DNA of 64,000 nt from Capitulum mitella (taxonomy: Eukaryota > Arthropoda > Thecostraca > Pollicipedomorpha > Pollicipedidae): positions 18,959,081 through 19,023,080 of the forward strand of contig CP099848.1 of the NCBI GenBank assembly GCA_030062745.1, in the 5' to 3' direction. A program made the position numbers and the translations under genes. The notes beneath the pieces are model-generated. The model was given only the letters and a program-made list of their open reading frames with translations, was not told the origin of the DNA and ran no database searches. Shown here one piece after another: positions 1 through 11,199 of the stretch; position 1 is the first letter of the stretch; each line of letters opens with the position of its first letter.

Positions 1-1475
1 GCCTATATGGATACGTCCTGAACGAAAACCGGCCCTGCTTATATACTACGTACGAGCGGAAATGATGAAAGGGGATGGTGCAATTATAATATCATATACA
101 ATCAATCAGGAGGGGTTTTGCAATTCGAATATTCTGGAAAGACTAGGCTTTAGCTAATGAACGAGAGTGAGAACGCACGGATTTCAAACAACTGGATGAT
201 GTAAGGCGGATGCAAAAGCTCAAAAGTTTCCGCGGGTGTAATCTATTTTGAGATTAGAAAAAGGAAGTGCCGCTTACCGTCACGGATATGATTCACCCAG
301 CGGCACTGCGACACGATTGATCTACTTGCGGCGTTAATGCGTTCTCAGTTGTTTTTGTCTGATTCGCTTCGGTACCGACTCTGGGAACTAAAGTTGAAGG
401 CATCTGGTGGCCTTAGACTGTCTTCCAAACCAAAGGCTTTTGAAGGGAAACCTCTACGATTTAGAAAAAATAGCAAACATTGAAATTTGAAGGTTCTCTG
501 TTACGGCAACTTTTAAGCCATGACGTGAACTTTGTTACAGGAGAGACCAGTTTCGATGTAATGCAAGAAAACCGCCGGATTTATGAACACAACACAGCAA
601 CACCCAATGCCTCATCTGCCCAAGTCCTCGACTGAAAATACAGGCGTTTGTTTTGAAATGCGATTGGGGACTCATTTCCACGGCGGAAAACAAGCGTCAT
701 TTTATCTGTATTACGTCGTGGTGCCCAGTGCGCAGTGCACAGATGCAAGACAAAGTATCGCACAAAAGCAATTCGCTCGATTAGTGTAAAGCAACGTCTC
801 ATAATCACGGAGCAAATATGCCTATGTCACACTTATTTATTGACGCACAGGACAGCTGACGTATTTCCCCGCTGCGAATAGAAAGGCAAGCATACTTCAT
901 GCCAAGGCGAACACGACAAACGAAATGGTAAGTTCACTGCCCACCAGACTACATTCTACACCCATGGCAGTTTATCCACGGTGCAGAAGGCCGATGGTAA
1001 AGCTACCGAAGGGGGCTGTGGTTAACAGAAGCCCAGCAACGGAAACTCTGACAGCCGCGCTGCCACTGGCTTAATCCATGACGTCTGATGAGTTCATCAT
1101 CCTTTTTTCCCCGGAAACGGATCGGACGATGGAGAGTCCGGCCGACGAACTTGTCGCAGTCAGAACACAGGGGAAGGTTCTTTCGCGACGACCAGATACA
1201 CTTTCACAGAGAGATGGCCGACTGCCAAAGGCACTCGCCATTGCGCCGAGTCGTTCCGTCCTCTGCTGGACCACCTCGTCCAGCGGCTGAGGTTCAGCTG
1301 ACAATCATTGTCCGTGTTTCCAAGGTAACGCTTAGTTAGTGGCACGGACAAACCTCCACCTGTTTCCGCACAGCTGGAGAATGAGGCACCACGGCCGAAA
1401 CAGACAACAAGAACAGACAGCTCCTTTTCAGACGCTCGACAATAATGCTGGAGAATAACGTCCCATCGCCTTTGT
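1..1475. other. Unannotated non-coding stretch
   Basis: Average-composition DNA with no supportable gene. The only open frames are 60-83 codons long, and they overlap one another on both strands around 580-810 and 1070-1350, which is typical of chance ORFs. I saw no repeat, RNA gene or promoter-like element. Confidence 0.5.
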
Positions 1476-1479
1476 TTCC

Positions 1480-1665
1480 ATTCATTACGTCTCCTCTTCT
1501 CTGTGCCACTCCTTTTCCAGCCGATCTTTCCTCCTCTTTTTCCTTGCCATCTCTCCCTCTGTTTCCTCTACCATCCTATGGCTGCTTCGCTTTCGTCTTC
1601 TTCTCTTGCTCTCTCTTTCACACCCACTGTCCCTCACACTCTCTCCTTTCTTTCGGTAGCTCCCC
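1480..1665. repeat. Polypyrimidine (CT-rich) tract
   Basis: The plus strand is almost entirely C and T with short interruptions, so the minus strand is purine-rich. It is a degenerate simple-sequence tract, not a clean dinucleotide array. The overlapping ORFs read as strings of Ser/Leu/Pro/Phe or Arg/Lys/Glu, which is what low complexity produces. Confidence 0.7.
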
Positions 1666-1714
1666 ATCGTCCGCCCACATGTGACCCAGAACATGTCCGG
1701 AGCGCGTCTCGCTG

Positions 1715-1930
1715 TGGCCTGGCCGAGGTCACAGGTCGCCGACGGCCGGTCGACTCCGGCCGGCCGCCGGGGTCTAATCTGCGCGGGCTGTGACCGTCTC
1801 CATCGTTTCCGGCCGGCCGGCAGAGCGTGATGCCCAGGGTCTCAGTGAGTGGGGCCGGGCCGGCAGGCGGCCGCCGCCGCCGGTCGCGCCGGACGCAGTG
1901 CAGAGCTCACAGCTCGCGCGGAGAACTGAC
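1715..1930. other. Small CpG-rich island
   Basis: Dense in CpG and in the words GGCCGG and CCGGCC, in contrast to the flanks. It contains TCTAATC (near 1773), a word that recurs in islands near 8.37 and 13.59 kb. No exon is recognisable. A regulatory or promoter role is inferred from composition alone. Confidence 0.5.
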
Positions 1931-1934
1931 GGGG

Positions 1935-2175
1935 CCCATAGGGTACACAGAACACACAGGATGGACGCAGGATACTCAGAACACACAGGACGGCCAGGAT
2001 TTACAGGACGCACGGGATGTACAGGGCACGCCAGAGAGCTGACGAGCCTGTCTCGCAGGGCGCGCAGGTCACACGGGAGGACTATAGGGACCAGCAGGAC
2101 ACGGAGAGAACGCGAGACACAGGACACACAGCGCACAGGGAACAGCCAGAGGGGCACGAATGCTACGCAAGAACA
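1935..2175. repeat. Degenerate ACACAGGA-type short tandem repeat
   Basis: Variants of ACACAGGA, ACAGGACG and GGACGCA recur every 8-12 bases. They are clear at 1945-2030 and more eroded to about 2175. The 195-codon plus-strand and 139-codon minus-strand ORFs here follow from this purine-rich repeat plus the upstream CpG island and resemble no protein family. Confidence 0.6.
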
Positions 2176-2179
2176 CATC

Positions 2180-3135
2180 GGGTGGCAGATCACACGAAGA
2201 ACACGCTCAAGAGCTGTCGAGACCCATGGTAAACCACCTGAACACAGGGTGTACGAAAAATATAGAAGGGTGATATGTAGACAGCCACCGAAAATGGAGG
2301 AGATACACTGGCCTGCCCACAGACAGCACGGAACGGAGGAAGGAAAGTATACAGACGCGCTATTTCCCCACGCTTAACATAACAACCGTCGCATATAAGA
2401 AACGTCGAAGAGTAAAACCAAAACGTCGCCTGCTGCTTTTTTGCCTCTTTATCTTTCGTGCCTCGAGACCTGCGACGGCTATTGCCTTCACGGTAACGGC
2501 GTGGTGGATACGAATGTTCAAAATTGTGGTTAATCCGCCGTACGATCTGAAATGCAGCCCTGACAGCAAACCACGCAGGCTAAAAAACACCGCAGAGATA
2601 GGAAAGCGAAGAATCGCAGCACACGACGCAGTTAAAAACAGCAAACGGCGGCCACACTCAAGTCAAGTGTGATGTTCCTGCCGTACCGAAATCCGCCTGC
2701 AGCCATGCCGAAAGGACAGATTCTGCGTTCTGCGCGCCAAGATAGCGTTCCACAATGTGACGCAAAGACAGGCATCGGGAGCGTCGTGGCTCCAGCATAG
2801 TATTACATTGTTATGAACACCAACAAGCACAGTCGCTCAATTAATGATGCATTCAAAGGCTAAAAACAACAGTCAAAACATGATTCAGTGACAGCGGCAG
2901 TAAGTACACGTCGAGACATGGCGAAATGGTAAGCTTACAGATACGACCCTACCAAGTTCAAGAAGCTGTGCGCGTTTGATTTGTAAAAGCGCGTAGTGGA
3001 CGTAAAAAGTCGACATTCCTAAAACAGTTCAGGTAGGTATTGCACAGAGTGGGTATACGAGCAAACAGGCAACGCCGGACGGTATTCACCCGAGTAAAAG
3101 GACACTTCGCAACACGAGGGCACGCGATGGGCGCC
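2180..3135. other. Unannotated non-coding stretch
   Basis: Average composition, with only one 94-codon minus-strand ORF (2360-2644) of unremarkable sequence. I see no gene, RNA or repeat. Confidence 0.45.
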
Positions 3136-3139
3136 AAAC

Positions 3140-3475
3140 GTAACGCCCGGCGGCGCGCTGTCAGGCGAGATCTGTCCGCCTGACAGGCGGGCCGGTCTCG
3201 GCGGTTCCGGCAGCGCCTGCGGCCGCCGCCTGACAGCGGATCCGGGTCGCCCGGGGCCGCCGGACGCCGGGCCGTGTTGACAGAGGCCGGCGATAGCGTC
3301 CGCCGAGCGGCGCCGTCATCTCGGCCGGGACTTTTACCGGCCGGCGCGGCCCTCGAGCCGTCAGATAGCGTGTCCTGATGTCCGGCGACGCCAAGGGCAG
3401 GCTGCAGCGCCGGCGGGGCAATGGCAGGTCAGAGAGGTCGGCGTCACCGGCCTTTCTACGCCAGATGTTGAGCAC
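3140..3475. other. CpG-rich island
   Basis: Abrupt change to dense CpG with CCGGCC and GGCCGCC words. The overlapping ORFs on both strands are Arg/Pro/Ala-rich shadows of GC composition. Possible promoter or enhancer island; no transcription start is visible. Confidence 0.55.
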
Positions 3476-3479
3476 GCCG

Positions 3480-3885
3480 TTGCAAGAAATGGGCATTCGC
3501 TGGAAAGGCTCGTGCTCGCGTGGTTTTGCATCAGTGCTCTCCGGATTTTTCATTCCGTGCCAGTCGCGGGAGTGGTTTCTACTTCAAACCCATGTATCTC
3601 CGGATCAGTTTATGACAACGAACCCGACGTCGTCAACAGTATCTTGCTGGAGGCCTGACAGCTACAACCGTTTCGTCAACTTAAGGTTGCAAAGTGGAAC
3701 CTTTGCAGCCTTAACTTTCCACCCTTTCATTTCATGGAAATGAAGAGCATCGTGAACACGCCTCTGAGGCTCTGTTTCCGGAGCGAAGCGGGTTTGCCTG
3801 ATTTCATCAGAACCTTTGTCATTTCCGTCATTTTTTAATAGAATCGGCGATAAGCCGAGCTCTTGTCGCCAGCCTTGCTTCATCC
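3480..3885. other. Inter-island spacer, no gene
   Basis: Ordinary-composition spacer between two CpG-rich blocks. A 121-codon plus ORF (3378-3743) runs from the island into it and resembles nothing known. Confidence 0.4.
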
Positions 3886-3889
3886 AGAC

Positions 3890-4445
3890 CACATCCAGCC
3901 TTCGCCTCTCCGGGCAGCCGGCCAGCAGCAGCAGCAGCGGCGGCGGCTGCGCCGGCCGCCGGCCGCCGAGGCCTCAGCAGTCCCGGCGGGTCGAGGGTCG
4001 TGGCGCGGCGGCGCCAGGGCGCCGACCTCCGCCGACCCGGCTTATCCGCACCACAGAGACGCGCTCGGCACCGGTCCGCGCGCAAAAATGCCGCCCGGCG
4101 GCCGCGGACGGGCCGCGGGCCGGACATCTCAGGCGACCAGCATCTTCCGGCCGGCCCCGTCCCGCGGCGGCGGCGGCGGCCGAACGCGCCGCGATCGCCG
4201 CCTCGGCGGCTGCTCAATCGGGCGGCACCGAATTCGCGTTCTCACGGCGCTCGTGACGGGCGGCGACTCGCGGCGCCGGCCGGGATCACGGCTCGCGCGC
4301 GATCTGCGCCGGCCGTCACGTGGACCGGCGGAGGGATCCGTCACGGGAGGAGGACGCGTCACGAGAGGAAGACCCGTCGCGAGAGAACGAGGGTGGGGAG
4401 ACGGTCGGAGTGGCTCGGCCAAAGACGGCGCTTTGGAGAGGAGGA
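3890..4445. other. CpG-rich island
   Basis: Very dense in CpG, with CAG/CGG-like triplet runs at 3923-3965 and a TCACG-rich stretch at 4310-4385. Open frames up to 218 codons exist in several frames on both strands at once, which is expected where stop codons are compositionally rare. Regulatory character is inferred only. Confidence 0.55.
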
Positions 4446-4469
4446 GGCAGTCATATGACGGGAGTGCTA

Positions 4470-4590
4470 TTAAAATACCAACGTCGAAATGGCACGTATT
4501 TGATCGTCATTTAAACTAGGATAAACTAAGATTAAGCTAAAAAACGTCGAAAACGTAAACTAAGATAAACTAGGATTTTGCTTCTGTTCA
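4470..4590 (+). repeat. Iterated AAACTARGAT motif cluster
   Basis: The word AAACTARGAT occurs four times within about 65 bases, in the order GG, AG, AG, GG at the variable position, and ACGTCGAAA occurs twice. The block is AT-rich and sits directly at the downstream edge of a CpG island. It could be a cluster of identical binding sites or a decayed micro-tandem repeat. Confidence 0.55.
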
Positions 4591-4599
4591 GGCGAGTTA

Positions 4600-5125
4600 A
4601 TACGTCAAACAAATTCTTCACCAGGCTCGAGTGGTTTGAGCTGTGTGGGAAATCTACAATTCGTAAACAGTAATCACATAATTTGCAAAACACAGCACAG
4701 GTAACATCGATATGCAGCACCGCGTGTTTCGTCTCATGCTACTGAGTCTCGCGCTACATCTCATGCTATTCGAAACGAGACATAGCGTACGCCGTGTACA
4801 CCGCAATAAGTATGTCATCCCTTGGTCCCGCGCCTGCGGTGATAAAAACATGAGCTTCTTGGGAAAACCAGATCTGGAGCTTAGCGCGACGCGCCGCACA
4901 GGAGGAACGACCAGCACAATTTTATCGTCACCACGTACCGGCAAAAAGTTCACTGCAAGCACCACCAGCTACGAATATCAGTAGCATTTTGTGCTCATGG
5001 CAAGTCATAGAAGCACTGGTGTTCTGTGTGTTCGCACCCGTTATCTCCCCGCTATCAGCAGGCTGTTTTTCTGCTCGCTCCCGGTGCCGGTCAATATATT
5101 TGGGGCCTTTGTCGCCCCCTTTTCT
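4600..5125. other. Inter-island spacer, no gene
   Basis: Average composition. Two short opposite ORFs (90 and 103 codons) overlap at 4654-4984 and do not look protein-like. No repeat or RNA recognised. Confidence 0.4.
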
Positions 5126-5221
5126 GGATCTGGCGCCCGCAGGCCGCCCGCCACCGCGACAGCTGCGCACCGGCAGCCGACTGAAGCCCGCCAGAGGCCG
5201 CCGGCCCGACAGGATACACCT

Positions 5222-5497
5222 GGGAGACCGCCCTCCCAGCACCGGGGAGACCAGCCGACCGCCCTCCCAGCACCGGGGAGATCAGCCGACCGCCCTCCCA
5301 GCACCGGGGAGACCAACCCTCCCAGCACCGGGGAGACCAGCCGACCGCCCTCCCAGCACCGGGGAGACCAAATGACCGCCCTCCCAGCACCAGGGAGACC
5401 AACTGACCGCCCTCCCAGCACCAGGGAGACCAACTGACCGCCCTCCCAGCACCGGGGAGACCAAATGACCGCCCTCCCAGCCACGGGGCCTGTCTGA
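5222..5497 (+). repeat. Minisatellite, 31-bp unit, about 8-9 copies
   Basis: A head-to-tail array whose unit contains GACCGCCCTCCCAGCACC followed by GGGGAGACCA and a variable 4-base end. Units are highly similar, with CC/AG variants in the GGGG part and one shortened copy near 5313-5336. Because 31 is not a multiple of three, the encoded peptide changes frame at each unit. The minus-strand ORFs rich in LVSLVLGGRSVGLPGAGRA are therefore repeat artefacts. Confidence 0.92.
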
Positions 5498-5499
5498 CC

Positions 5500-6660
5500 G
5501 CCCTGGACGACCGTCGCCGACAGCTGTACCTCGGAGCTGCGGTATGAGGGGGAACGTCACGCCGCCCACGGCAGTTCTCAGGCCGCGACGTCCGGCAGGG
5601 CGTGCACAGAGCGGACGGGTGGCCCCACGAGCTGCCCAGCGTTATACTGCAGGGACGATGGGGCTTCCGCCAGCTCAACACACTGGACAGCCATGGTCAC
5701 TTACCCCCCTCCCCTCGACAATGAAAATGTCCCGCGATGTACGGGATCAGCGCCCGGTTGCGATGTGGGAAGCAGAAACGAGCCGGGGTCATCGGCGCTC
5801 ACCTGCGGCGCCGGGCTGCTCCTGTTGCCGCCCGCTCGCTGCTTCGGCGACGGCCAGCGCCGGGCCGTCCGTCTGGGTGCCGACGCCGGGTGAAGGCGCG
5901 CGGTCGCTGCCCCCGGCGGCCTCGCCCGGCGGCCACCGCTCCTCGGCCGCGGCCTGTGCCGTCGCGAACATCGGCCGCGGCGGGCCGGCCGCCTCCCGTT
6001 CAGCGCCCGTCGTCTGCGGCGGCCGGGGCGGCTTGGAGTCGGCGACGGCCGGCTCCTCCCGCAGGACGGCCGGCTCCTTCCGGACGGGCGACTCGGCGTC
6101 CAGAGCGCCGCCGACGCAGAGCCGCAGCGCGTCGGCCGGCTCGGCGGCGAGCGGCGACGCGGCCGGCCGCCGCGTCGGCGGGTGGCGCGACAGCCTCTTC
6201 CGTTTGGACATCTGCCGAGCGAGATGAGATACCGATTAGCGGCGCAGCTGCGGCGCACACTTGTCGAGGCCACGGCGCGCGGCGGCGGGAGGCCGGACGG
6301 AGAGCACCCGCCGGCGGCCGCCTCCGAGCGACGAGCCCGCCCGGAGCCAGCCGGGGGGGGGGCCCGGCCGGGGGGGGGGAGGCCGCGCGGCAGCGGATGG
6401 GAAGACGGCCGCTCGGCCGCCGGTCCGGCCCAGATGGCGGGGCGGCTATCGAGCGGGGTTAATCTCGCCGTCTGGCGGGTCGATACGGCTGCTGACAAAG
6501 AACGTGACACGGCGCCACCGGCAGCGTCCGGCGCGCTGACGCCGCTACCGGTGACGTCCGGCCGGCGTCATTCTCCAGAGGCGGCGGGGTCGGCCCGAGG
6601 CTTGTCGGTCGAACCGCAGACCGGACTTTTGGTGGTCATTGCCAGCGGCAGGTCGTGATC
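5500..6660. other. Large CpG-rich island
   Basis: One of the largest islands: dense CpG with many CGGCCGGC words, flanked by the 31-bp minisatellite. Long ORFs (up to 269 codons) are open on both strands and several frames at once and are Ala/Arg/Pro/Gly-rich, so none is called. TAAT-containing words (TTAATC) and GAGATGAGAT (6219-6229) lie in it. Confidence 0.6.
6353..6379 (+). repeat. Paired G10 homopolymer tracts
   Basis: Two runs of ten G (6353-6362 and 6370-6379) are separated by only seven bases. The pair could form a G-quadruplex and is a likely site of length polymorphism or sequencing error. Confidence 0.8.
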
Positions 6661-6664
6661 ATGG

Positions 6665-7350
6665 CCGGCAGGTCGGAGCGGAGAGCGCTGTTCTCCATGG
6701 CATGGCAAGACGAGCTCAAGTTGCTTCTGCGTTCGATATGAGGCCCGCGGTCGGCTGCCGACGGGACAACTGAGGGCCATGACGACAGCCACAGGGTTCT
6801 GTCATGTCCGACGGCACGTTAAACTCTCGCCACAAAATCAGCCTGTACCAGGAAGTGCACGATCGGATAAGAAGTTCAGAGTCCGCACAACAAGCCCTGC
6901 TCGGCGCGGGCTCTGATCCCAAGCATCACCTTTGCAAATCATTGGGATTAAATTTCTGAAAAACCGCGGGGTCAGACCAGCCGTGGAGGCCGACAGCCAC
7001 CGGATGGCTTCGCGGATAGCTCGCATGGCGTGATGCTGGGGACAATGTCGGAATCCGACCGGTCCCTGCGACAGGATCTGGTGACAGGAAGCGGCCTTTA
7101 CCGCAAGGCGATCACGCCGGATTTGACTGTGAGCGAGTCACGCAGAAATTAACGCTGTTGTGATGAACCTGAGTAACACGTCCAGTGGTGTGTCTCATAC
7201 TGAGTCAGAATTCAGTCATGGGAATGATGTCAATGGGTGAATACCTTAAAGTACCGGTTCCGTCCTTTCCCCGTTCATATTCGCTGGTATGATTAACTGC
7301 TTAACCCCTTTTCCACGATACGGAATGACGCTTGTTGCCACGGTACCAAA
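6665..7350. other. Unannotated stretch with first copy of a dispersed repeat
   Basis: Average composition and no gene. Positions 6933-6992 hold the first copy of a ~60-bp sequence repeated at 7355-7418; otherwise nothing recognised. Confidence 0.4.
6933..6992 (+). repeat. Dispersed repeat, copy 1 (~60 bp)
   Basis: Begins TGCAAATCATTGGGATTA and continues through AAAACCGCGGGGTCAGACC and AGCCGTGG. A second copy with a few substitutions and a 3-4 base insertion lies 422 bases downstream in the same orientation. Probably two fragments of one interspersed element; the family is not recognised. Confidence 0.75.
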
Positions 7351-7354
7351 ATAA

Positions 7355-7418
7355 TGCAAATCATTGGGATTACATTTCAGAGAAAAAAACCGCGAGGTTA
7401 AACCAGCCGTGGCGGCCG
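7355..7418 (+). repeat. Dispersed repeat, copy 2 (~60 bp)
   Basis: Same block as at 6933-6992: TGCAAATCATTGGGATTA, then AAAACCGCGAGGTTAAACC and AGCCGTGG. It adjoins the transposon-like segment that follows and may be its edge. Confidence 0.75.
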
Positions 7419-7419
7419 G

Positions 7420-7875
7420 CTGGTAAATTCTTGAAGACAGCCTCAATTTGCTCTTTTGACAAAGGAGCCGAATTTTTGAGTAAATGAAAGGGCAAGCCAG
7501 GAACTAGAACAGGGGGCTTTATGTCGGCGCTTCCCAATGTCCTTCTCGTCCTCAAGCCAGCATTTAAGATCTTGCAAAAGGCTGGGATATCTAGCAATGT
7601 CCAACCAGTGGCGTAGCCAACAGACCAACAGCCAACAACCATAGGCCATCTCCAGCAGTGCCAGTGCCACCCCTGAATATGGCCTATATCTGAAACGTTG
7701 AGTCCACAATGTTAAGATACATATATATTGTGTGTAAGCCCAAGTTTCTCCCGGCATAAAATAACGGAGCACGAAAATCAAGTGGCCGAAATCCAAAGAA
7801 TGTTCGGTTTTGGGGGACTAGGTTTGTCCTCGCCTCCTCCTTGACAAAATCCGGGCTGCACCCCTGTGTCTAACA
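7420..7875 (-). mobile_element. Possible degraded transposable-element fragment
   Basis: A stretch of different character from the neighbouring islands. On the minus strand a 117-codon frame (7443-7796) overlaps a 90-codon frame (7370-7642), and the DNA carries phrases common in interspersed repeats (GGGGTGCAGCCCGG, TTCAGGGGTGGCACTGG). No transposase or reverse-transcriptase motif is visible, so the class is unknown and the call is weak. Confidence 0.25.
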
Positions 7876-7939
7876 GGGGTCACGTACAGGATGACCAGCT
7901 TTATTTCGTGCGAATCGGAGGAAGCTGGCCAGACCTCCT

Positions 7940-8420
7940 TGCTCAGCGCCCGTGGCCTCAGCGCGCCCCAGAGACGTCCCAGCCGCGGTCGCCGCCCCGC
8001 CGGCCGGCCGATAATCTGGCAACTCATCTGATTTGAGCCAATACCGCCGGCCGGATATTGTGCCGTCACGCGAGCCGCAGACGCCGCCGGAAGCCGTGCG
8101 TCGCCGCCGCCCTATCTTGATCCCACGTGCTGCCCGGGGGCCGGTCGTGCGCCGCGCGAGATACGCGTGTCGTGTCCGGCCGGGCCGCGGGCGGGGCCGC
8201 CAATTGTCCGGCCGGCGGAGGCACGGGACGGAGCCGGCCGACTGCCCGCCGACTGTACGGCGGCCAGGAGGGACGGCGGGGCCGCCAACTGTCCGGACAG
8301 CGAAGTGCACGGGACAGAGCCGGCCGACTGCCCGCCGACTGTACGGCGGTCAGGAGGGACGCGCCGGTCTAATCGCCCGAGGTGGTGCGTGCACGCGCCC
8401 GGATGGCTCGAGGCAGGGAA
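7940..8420. other. CpG-rich island
   Basis: Dense CpG with CCGGCC words. It contains a perfect internal tandem duplication frame (see 8196-8365) and a GGTCTAATC word at about 8366. ORFs on both strands are shadows of composition. Confidence 0.55.
8196..8365 (+). repeat. Tandem duplication, 85-bp unit, 2 copies
   Basis: Units 8196-8280 and 8281-8365 align along their whole length with few substitutions. They share GCCGCCAA, GAGCCGGCCGACTGCCCGCC, GACTGTACGGCGG and CAGGAGGGAC. It lies wholly inside a CpG island, so any binding sites in the unit are doubled. Confidence 0.9.
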
Positions 8421-8574
8421 GAGGTCAGAAGGTGAGCTGTCGGAAATGTGCGGTCTCGCTCCGCTCATATGGGCCGCGCGCATCACTGTTTGCTTTACTG
8501 GACCGGAGGAAAAGTGAGGAGAAACCCGCGGACGGTACCTGGGAGAGATGGAGAAAACGCCACGCAATACTGGC

Positions 8575-8645
8575 ATAAAGTGCGTCTTCTCTTTCCCTTT
8601 CTTTCTCCTTTTCTCCTCTTACGTATCCATACACTTTTTTAACGA
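8575..8645. repeat. Pyrimidine-rich tract beside AT microsatellite
   Basis: CT-rich DNA (8580-8625) runs up to the AT array at 8650. A second CT-rich patch follows at about 8710-8800. Low complexity, no gene. Confidence 0.6.
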
Positions 8646-8647
8646 AC

Positions 8648-8649
<2 letters not shown>

Positions 8650-8699
<50 letters not shown>
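8650..8699. repeat. (AT)n microsatellite, about 25 repeats
   Basis: Uninterrupted alternating A and T. Such self-complementary arrays can extrude cruciforms and are usually highly polymorphic. Confidence 0.97.
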
Positions 8700-8702
<3 letters not shown>

Positions 8703-8809
8703 TGACTTTTTGTCTTCCTGATTGTCTCTTTCTGTCTGCCTGCTATCCTGACTGTTAGTCTTTCTCCTTCTCTCTCTCCCTCCCCTCTCTCGCTCTCTAT
8801 GGCCTCATT

Positions 8810-9055
8810 ATGACCGTCTCTTTTCCTTATCCCACCTTCCATATTCATAGTTATCTAGTAGCAAACCAGCGGCGAAAGGAACCCAATCTATCGAAACGGG
8901 AATCACCTACGCCTTCACTACCCACTGTGTGTCGGCTGATTCTGAGTTAGGTATCCACACGCATTGTCTTCGGTCCCGAAAACCCGTTCCCTTCAGATCT
9001 GCCCATTCACCCCATGTAACGACACGCTGATATTTCTTCCCTAATGCCGCAGCCG
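8810..9055. other. Spacer, no gene
   Basis: Average composition between the CT-rich tract and the next island. Nothing recognised. Confidence 0.4.
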
Positions 9056-9059
9056 TTTC

Positions 9060-9465
9060 GGTGCTCACCGTACGCCGAAATGCGCCCGACTCCGTTTGGT
9101 AATCACCGCCCGCGCACGTGACGCCACAGTGAACGAATTCTGCATGACGTTATCTACTCTTGCTGCAGACCCGACTGCGAGGTGCAAAGTATCCCGATCT
9201 GCAAGATGAGCGGCGAGATAGACACGTGGCGCGCCGGCGTTGTGAAACAGTGCTTTGCAGCGCGGAACTGAAGGTTGCGGGGAATTTCGCAGTTCCGCCG
9301 CGGTGGCGCGGCGCACGACGACTTCGAGCAAGGGAGGTTATCTCCGCAAACACGCGCCACTGGATTCCGGTGCCGGACCGGCGCGGCGGCGGCGACTGTG
9401 GCGCGAGAGTAATCGTCGCCACGCCGCGGTGCGTCCGGACAGCAGCGGCCAGCCGATGACTATTC
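9060..9465. other. Moderate CpG-rich island
   Basis: CpG-rich but less extreme than its neighbours. Overlapping ORFs on both strands (up to 99 codons) have no recognisable domain. Confidence 0.4.
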
Positions 9466-9479
9466 CGGTTGTGAGAGAA

Positions 9480-11195
9480 TAGGCGCTCGTTGCAGCAAAG
9501 TGGCCCAGAAAATTACCGAGTTCCTGTGAATCTCGGGTGGCTATATCTTCCCCACCTAATGAGACTCCTGCGCCCCGAAAGGAAGTGGCTCGTTTTCCTA
9601 TCTTTTAGCAAATGAGCTTGCGAAAGGCAACATCTGCTTCTAAAACCATCTTCATGTGACAGAACATTTTCAGATGATGAATCTGCTTGCATGAAGAGAG
9701 AGGTCCTGGACGTGATTAGACTAGACTAGACGTACAAGCAAGAACAGCCTGACCAACTTTAAGCTTGATTTGGCAAACCGGCGCATTTAGTTGTCGAAAC
9801 GGACCATGGGTGTAGGTAGGTGCCCATACCTACTACCCACCCACTCACAGTGCAGGTAGGGAGGCGGCCCTACCAGTTCTGGTAAATTTCAACACGAACT
9901 GTTGCACAGGGAGAAACGACATCAAAATACATCTGGCCACATCAGGCTTTGCCCGCAGTTACCTTTTCCAAACAAGCTTACCCTGATCAAAAGGCTTTTA
10001 CATCTTTGATGATATGCATTTTGCTTCTCGCTGTTATTAGTTCGGTTGGTTGAAGTTCGGCTGCGATAGCTTTGGATGTGTTGGAAATGCTATGAAAACC
10101 GATTAAGTCTGAATGTTTTTTTTGTTTCCTAGGATTAGACGGTGCTTAAGATATCAAAGCTTAAGATATCAAACCACTCAGCAGAATTAATACTGCTTAG
10201 TCCACTGAATTAACATTAAATAACATCGCTTGATATTGGCTCCCAAATCCATTCCTTTGCTTGAAAAAACTAGACCGTTATTGACCGGAAGTGAGATTGT
10301 TGTCCTAAAGCTGGATTATTTTGACACAATGTCTACACCTGTGCAAAAACTTGGCTTCTGTCACTACTACGTAGAGTACACTGGACTGCTATGACCCGGG
10401 GTCCCACAATCCAGCGATAAAAATAGAAACTTTCTGAGATTTTTCAATGGCCATTCTTTCCGAGTAGAATAAACAATGACATTAAAAAGTTCTAAGGTAG
10501 TTAAATAGTTCTCCTATGCACTGTTATCATGATTATTTCCCAGTTATTGTATGTACGTGCTTAGAAACAAACAAAAATATCAACCAGCCGGATCAAGCCG
10601 AAAACTTCGACTGAGATGCATTCTGCTGCATATGTCTCGCTCGTCTGCGCATGAAAAAAATCATGATACTTGTCGATTTCGGCTGCAAACAGGTACAACA
10701 GAGCTTTGAAGGGAAACACCAGCGTCGTGCACTGAGATTCGGATAAGGAGAGCAATCTTTCGGCCTCTCGTATCGAAAGCCGGTCAGCCGGTTCCAGACA
10801 TGATTGTAGAACCCTCACGTACATCATTCTCAGTCCTTATGCGTCTCATAAGGGTCACGTGTCTGCCTGCCGCGCAGAACGACAGCCGAAAAATCTCTAG
10901 TAAACAGACAAGCTCGTGTTGTTTGAACTAATGTATTATTCTGACAGATCTAGTTGCTCACTTCTGATAGGATGGCGCCAGACGCTACGGTAAGTGTTTG
11001 ACGTCTGCCGGGATCCTTGAGAGACATTCTGCCACTCCCTTCCGTGTTGTCTAATCGTGGAATCATGGAATACCCTGGTAGCGCGTACCCTTGTTCATAC
11101 TTACGAAACAAGGGCTGTTTCAGATCAGCCACAGACGTTTTATTGCCCTGTGAACCTGCCAGTTACAGCAGCGGTATTGCACGGCTCACCATTAT
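9480..11195. other. Long island-free non-coding stretch
   Basis: About 1.7 kb of average to AT-rich sequence with almost no open frames (one 88-codon minus ORF at 10561-10827). A small tandem duplication sits at 10144-10173. An imperfect inverted word GTAGGTA/TACCTAC lies near 9813-9833. No gene or RNA recognised. Confidence 0.45.
10144..10173 (+). repeat. 15-bp perfect tandem duplication
   Basis: GCTTAAGATATCAAA occurs twice head-to-tail with no mismatch. Recent slippage or a doubled binding site; too short to classify. Confidence 0.85.
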
Positions 11196-11199
11196 CATG

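Noticed and set aside
5222-5497. CRISPR-like array
   Set aside because: Units are contiguous without unique spacers, and the context is eukaryotic.
5701-6658. Overlapping ORFs of 227-269 codons
   Set aside because: CpG-island shadows on both strands; no domain.
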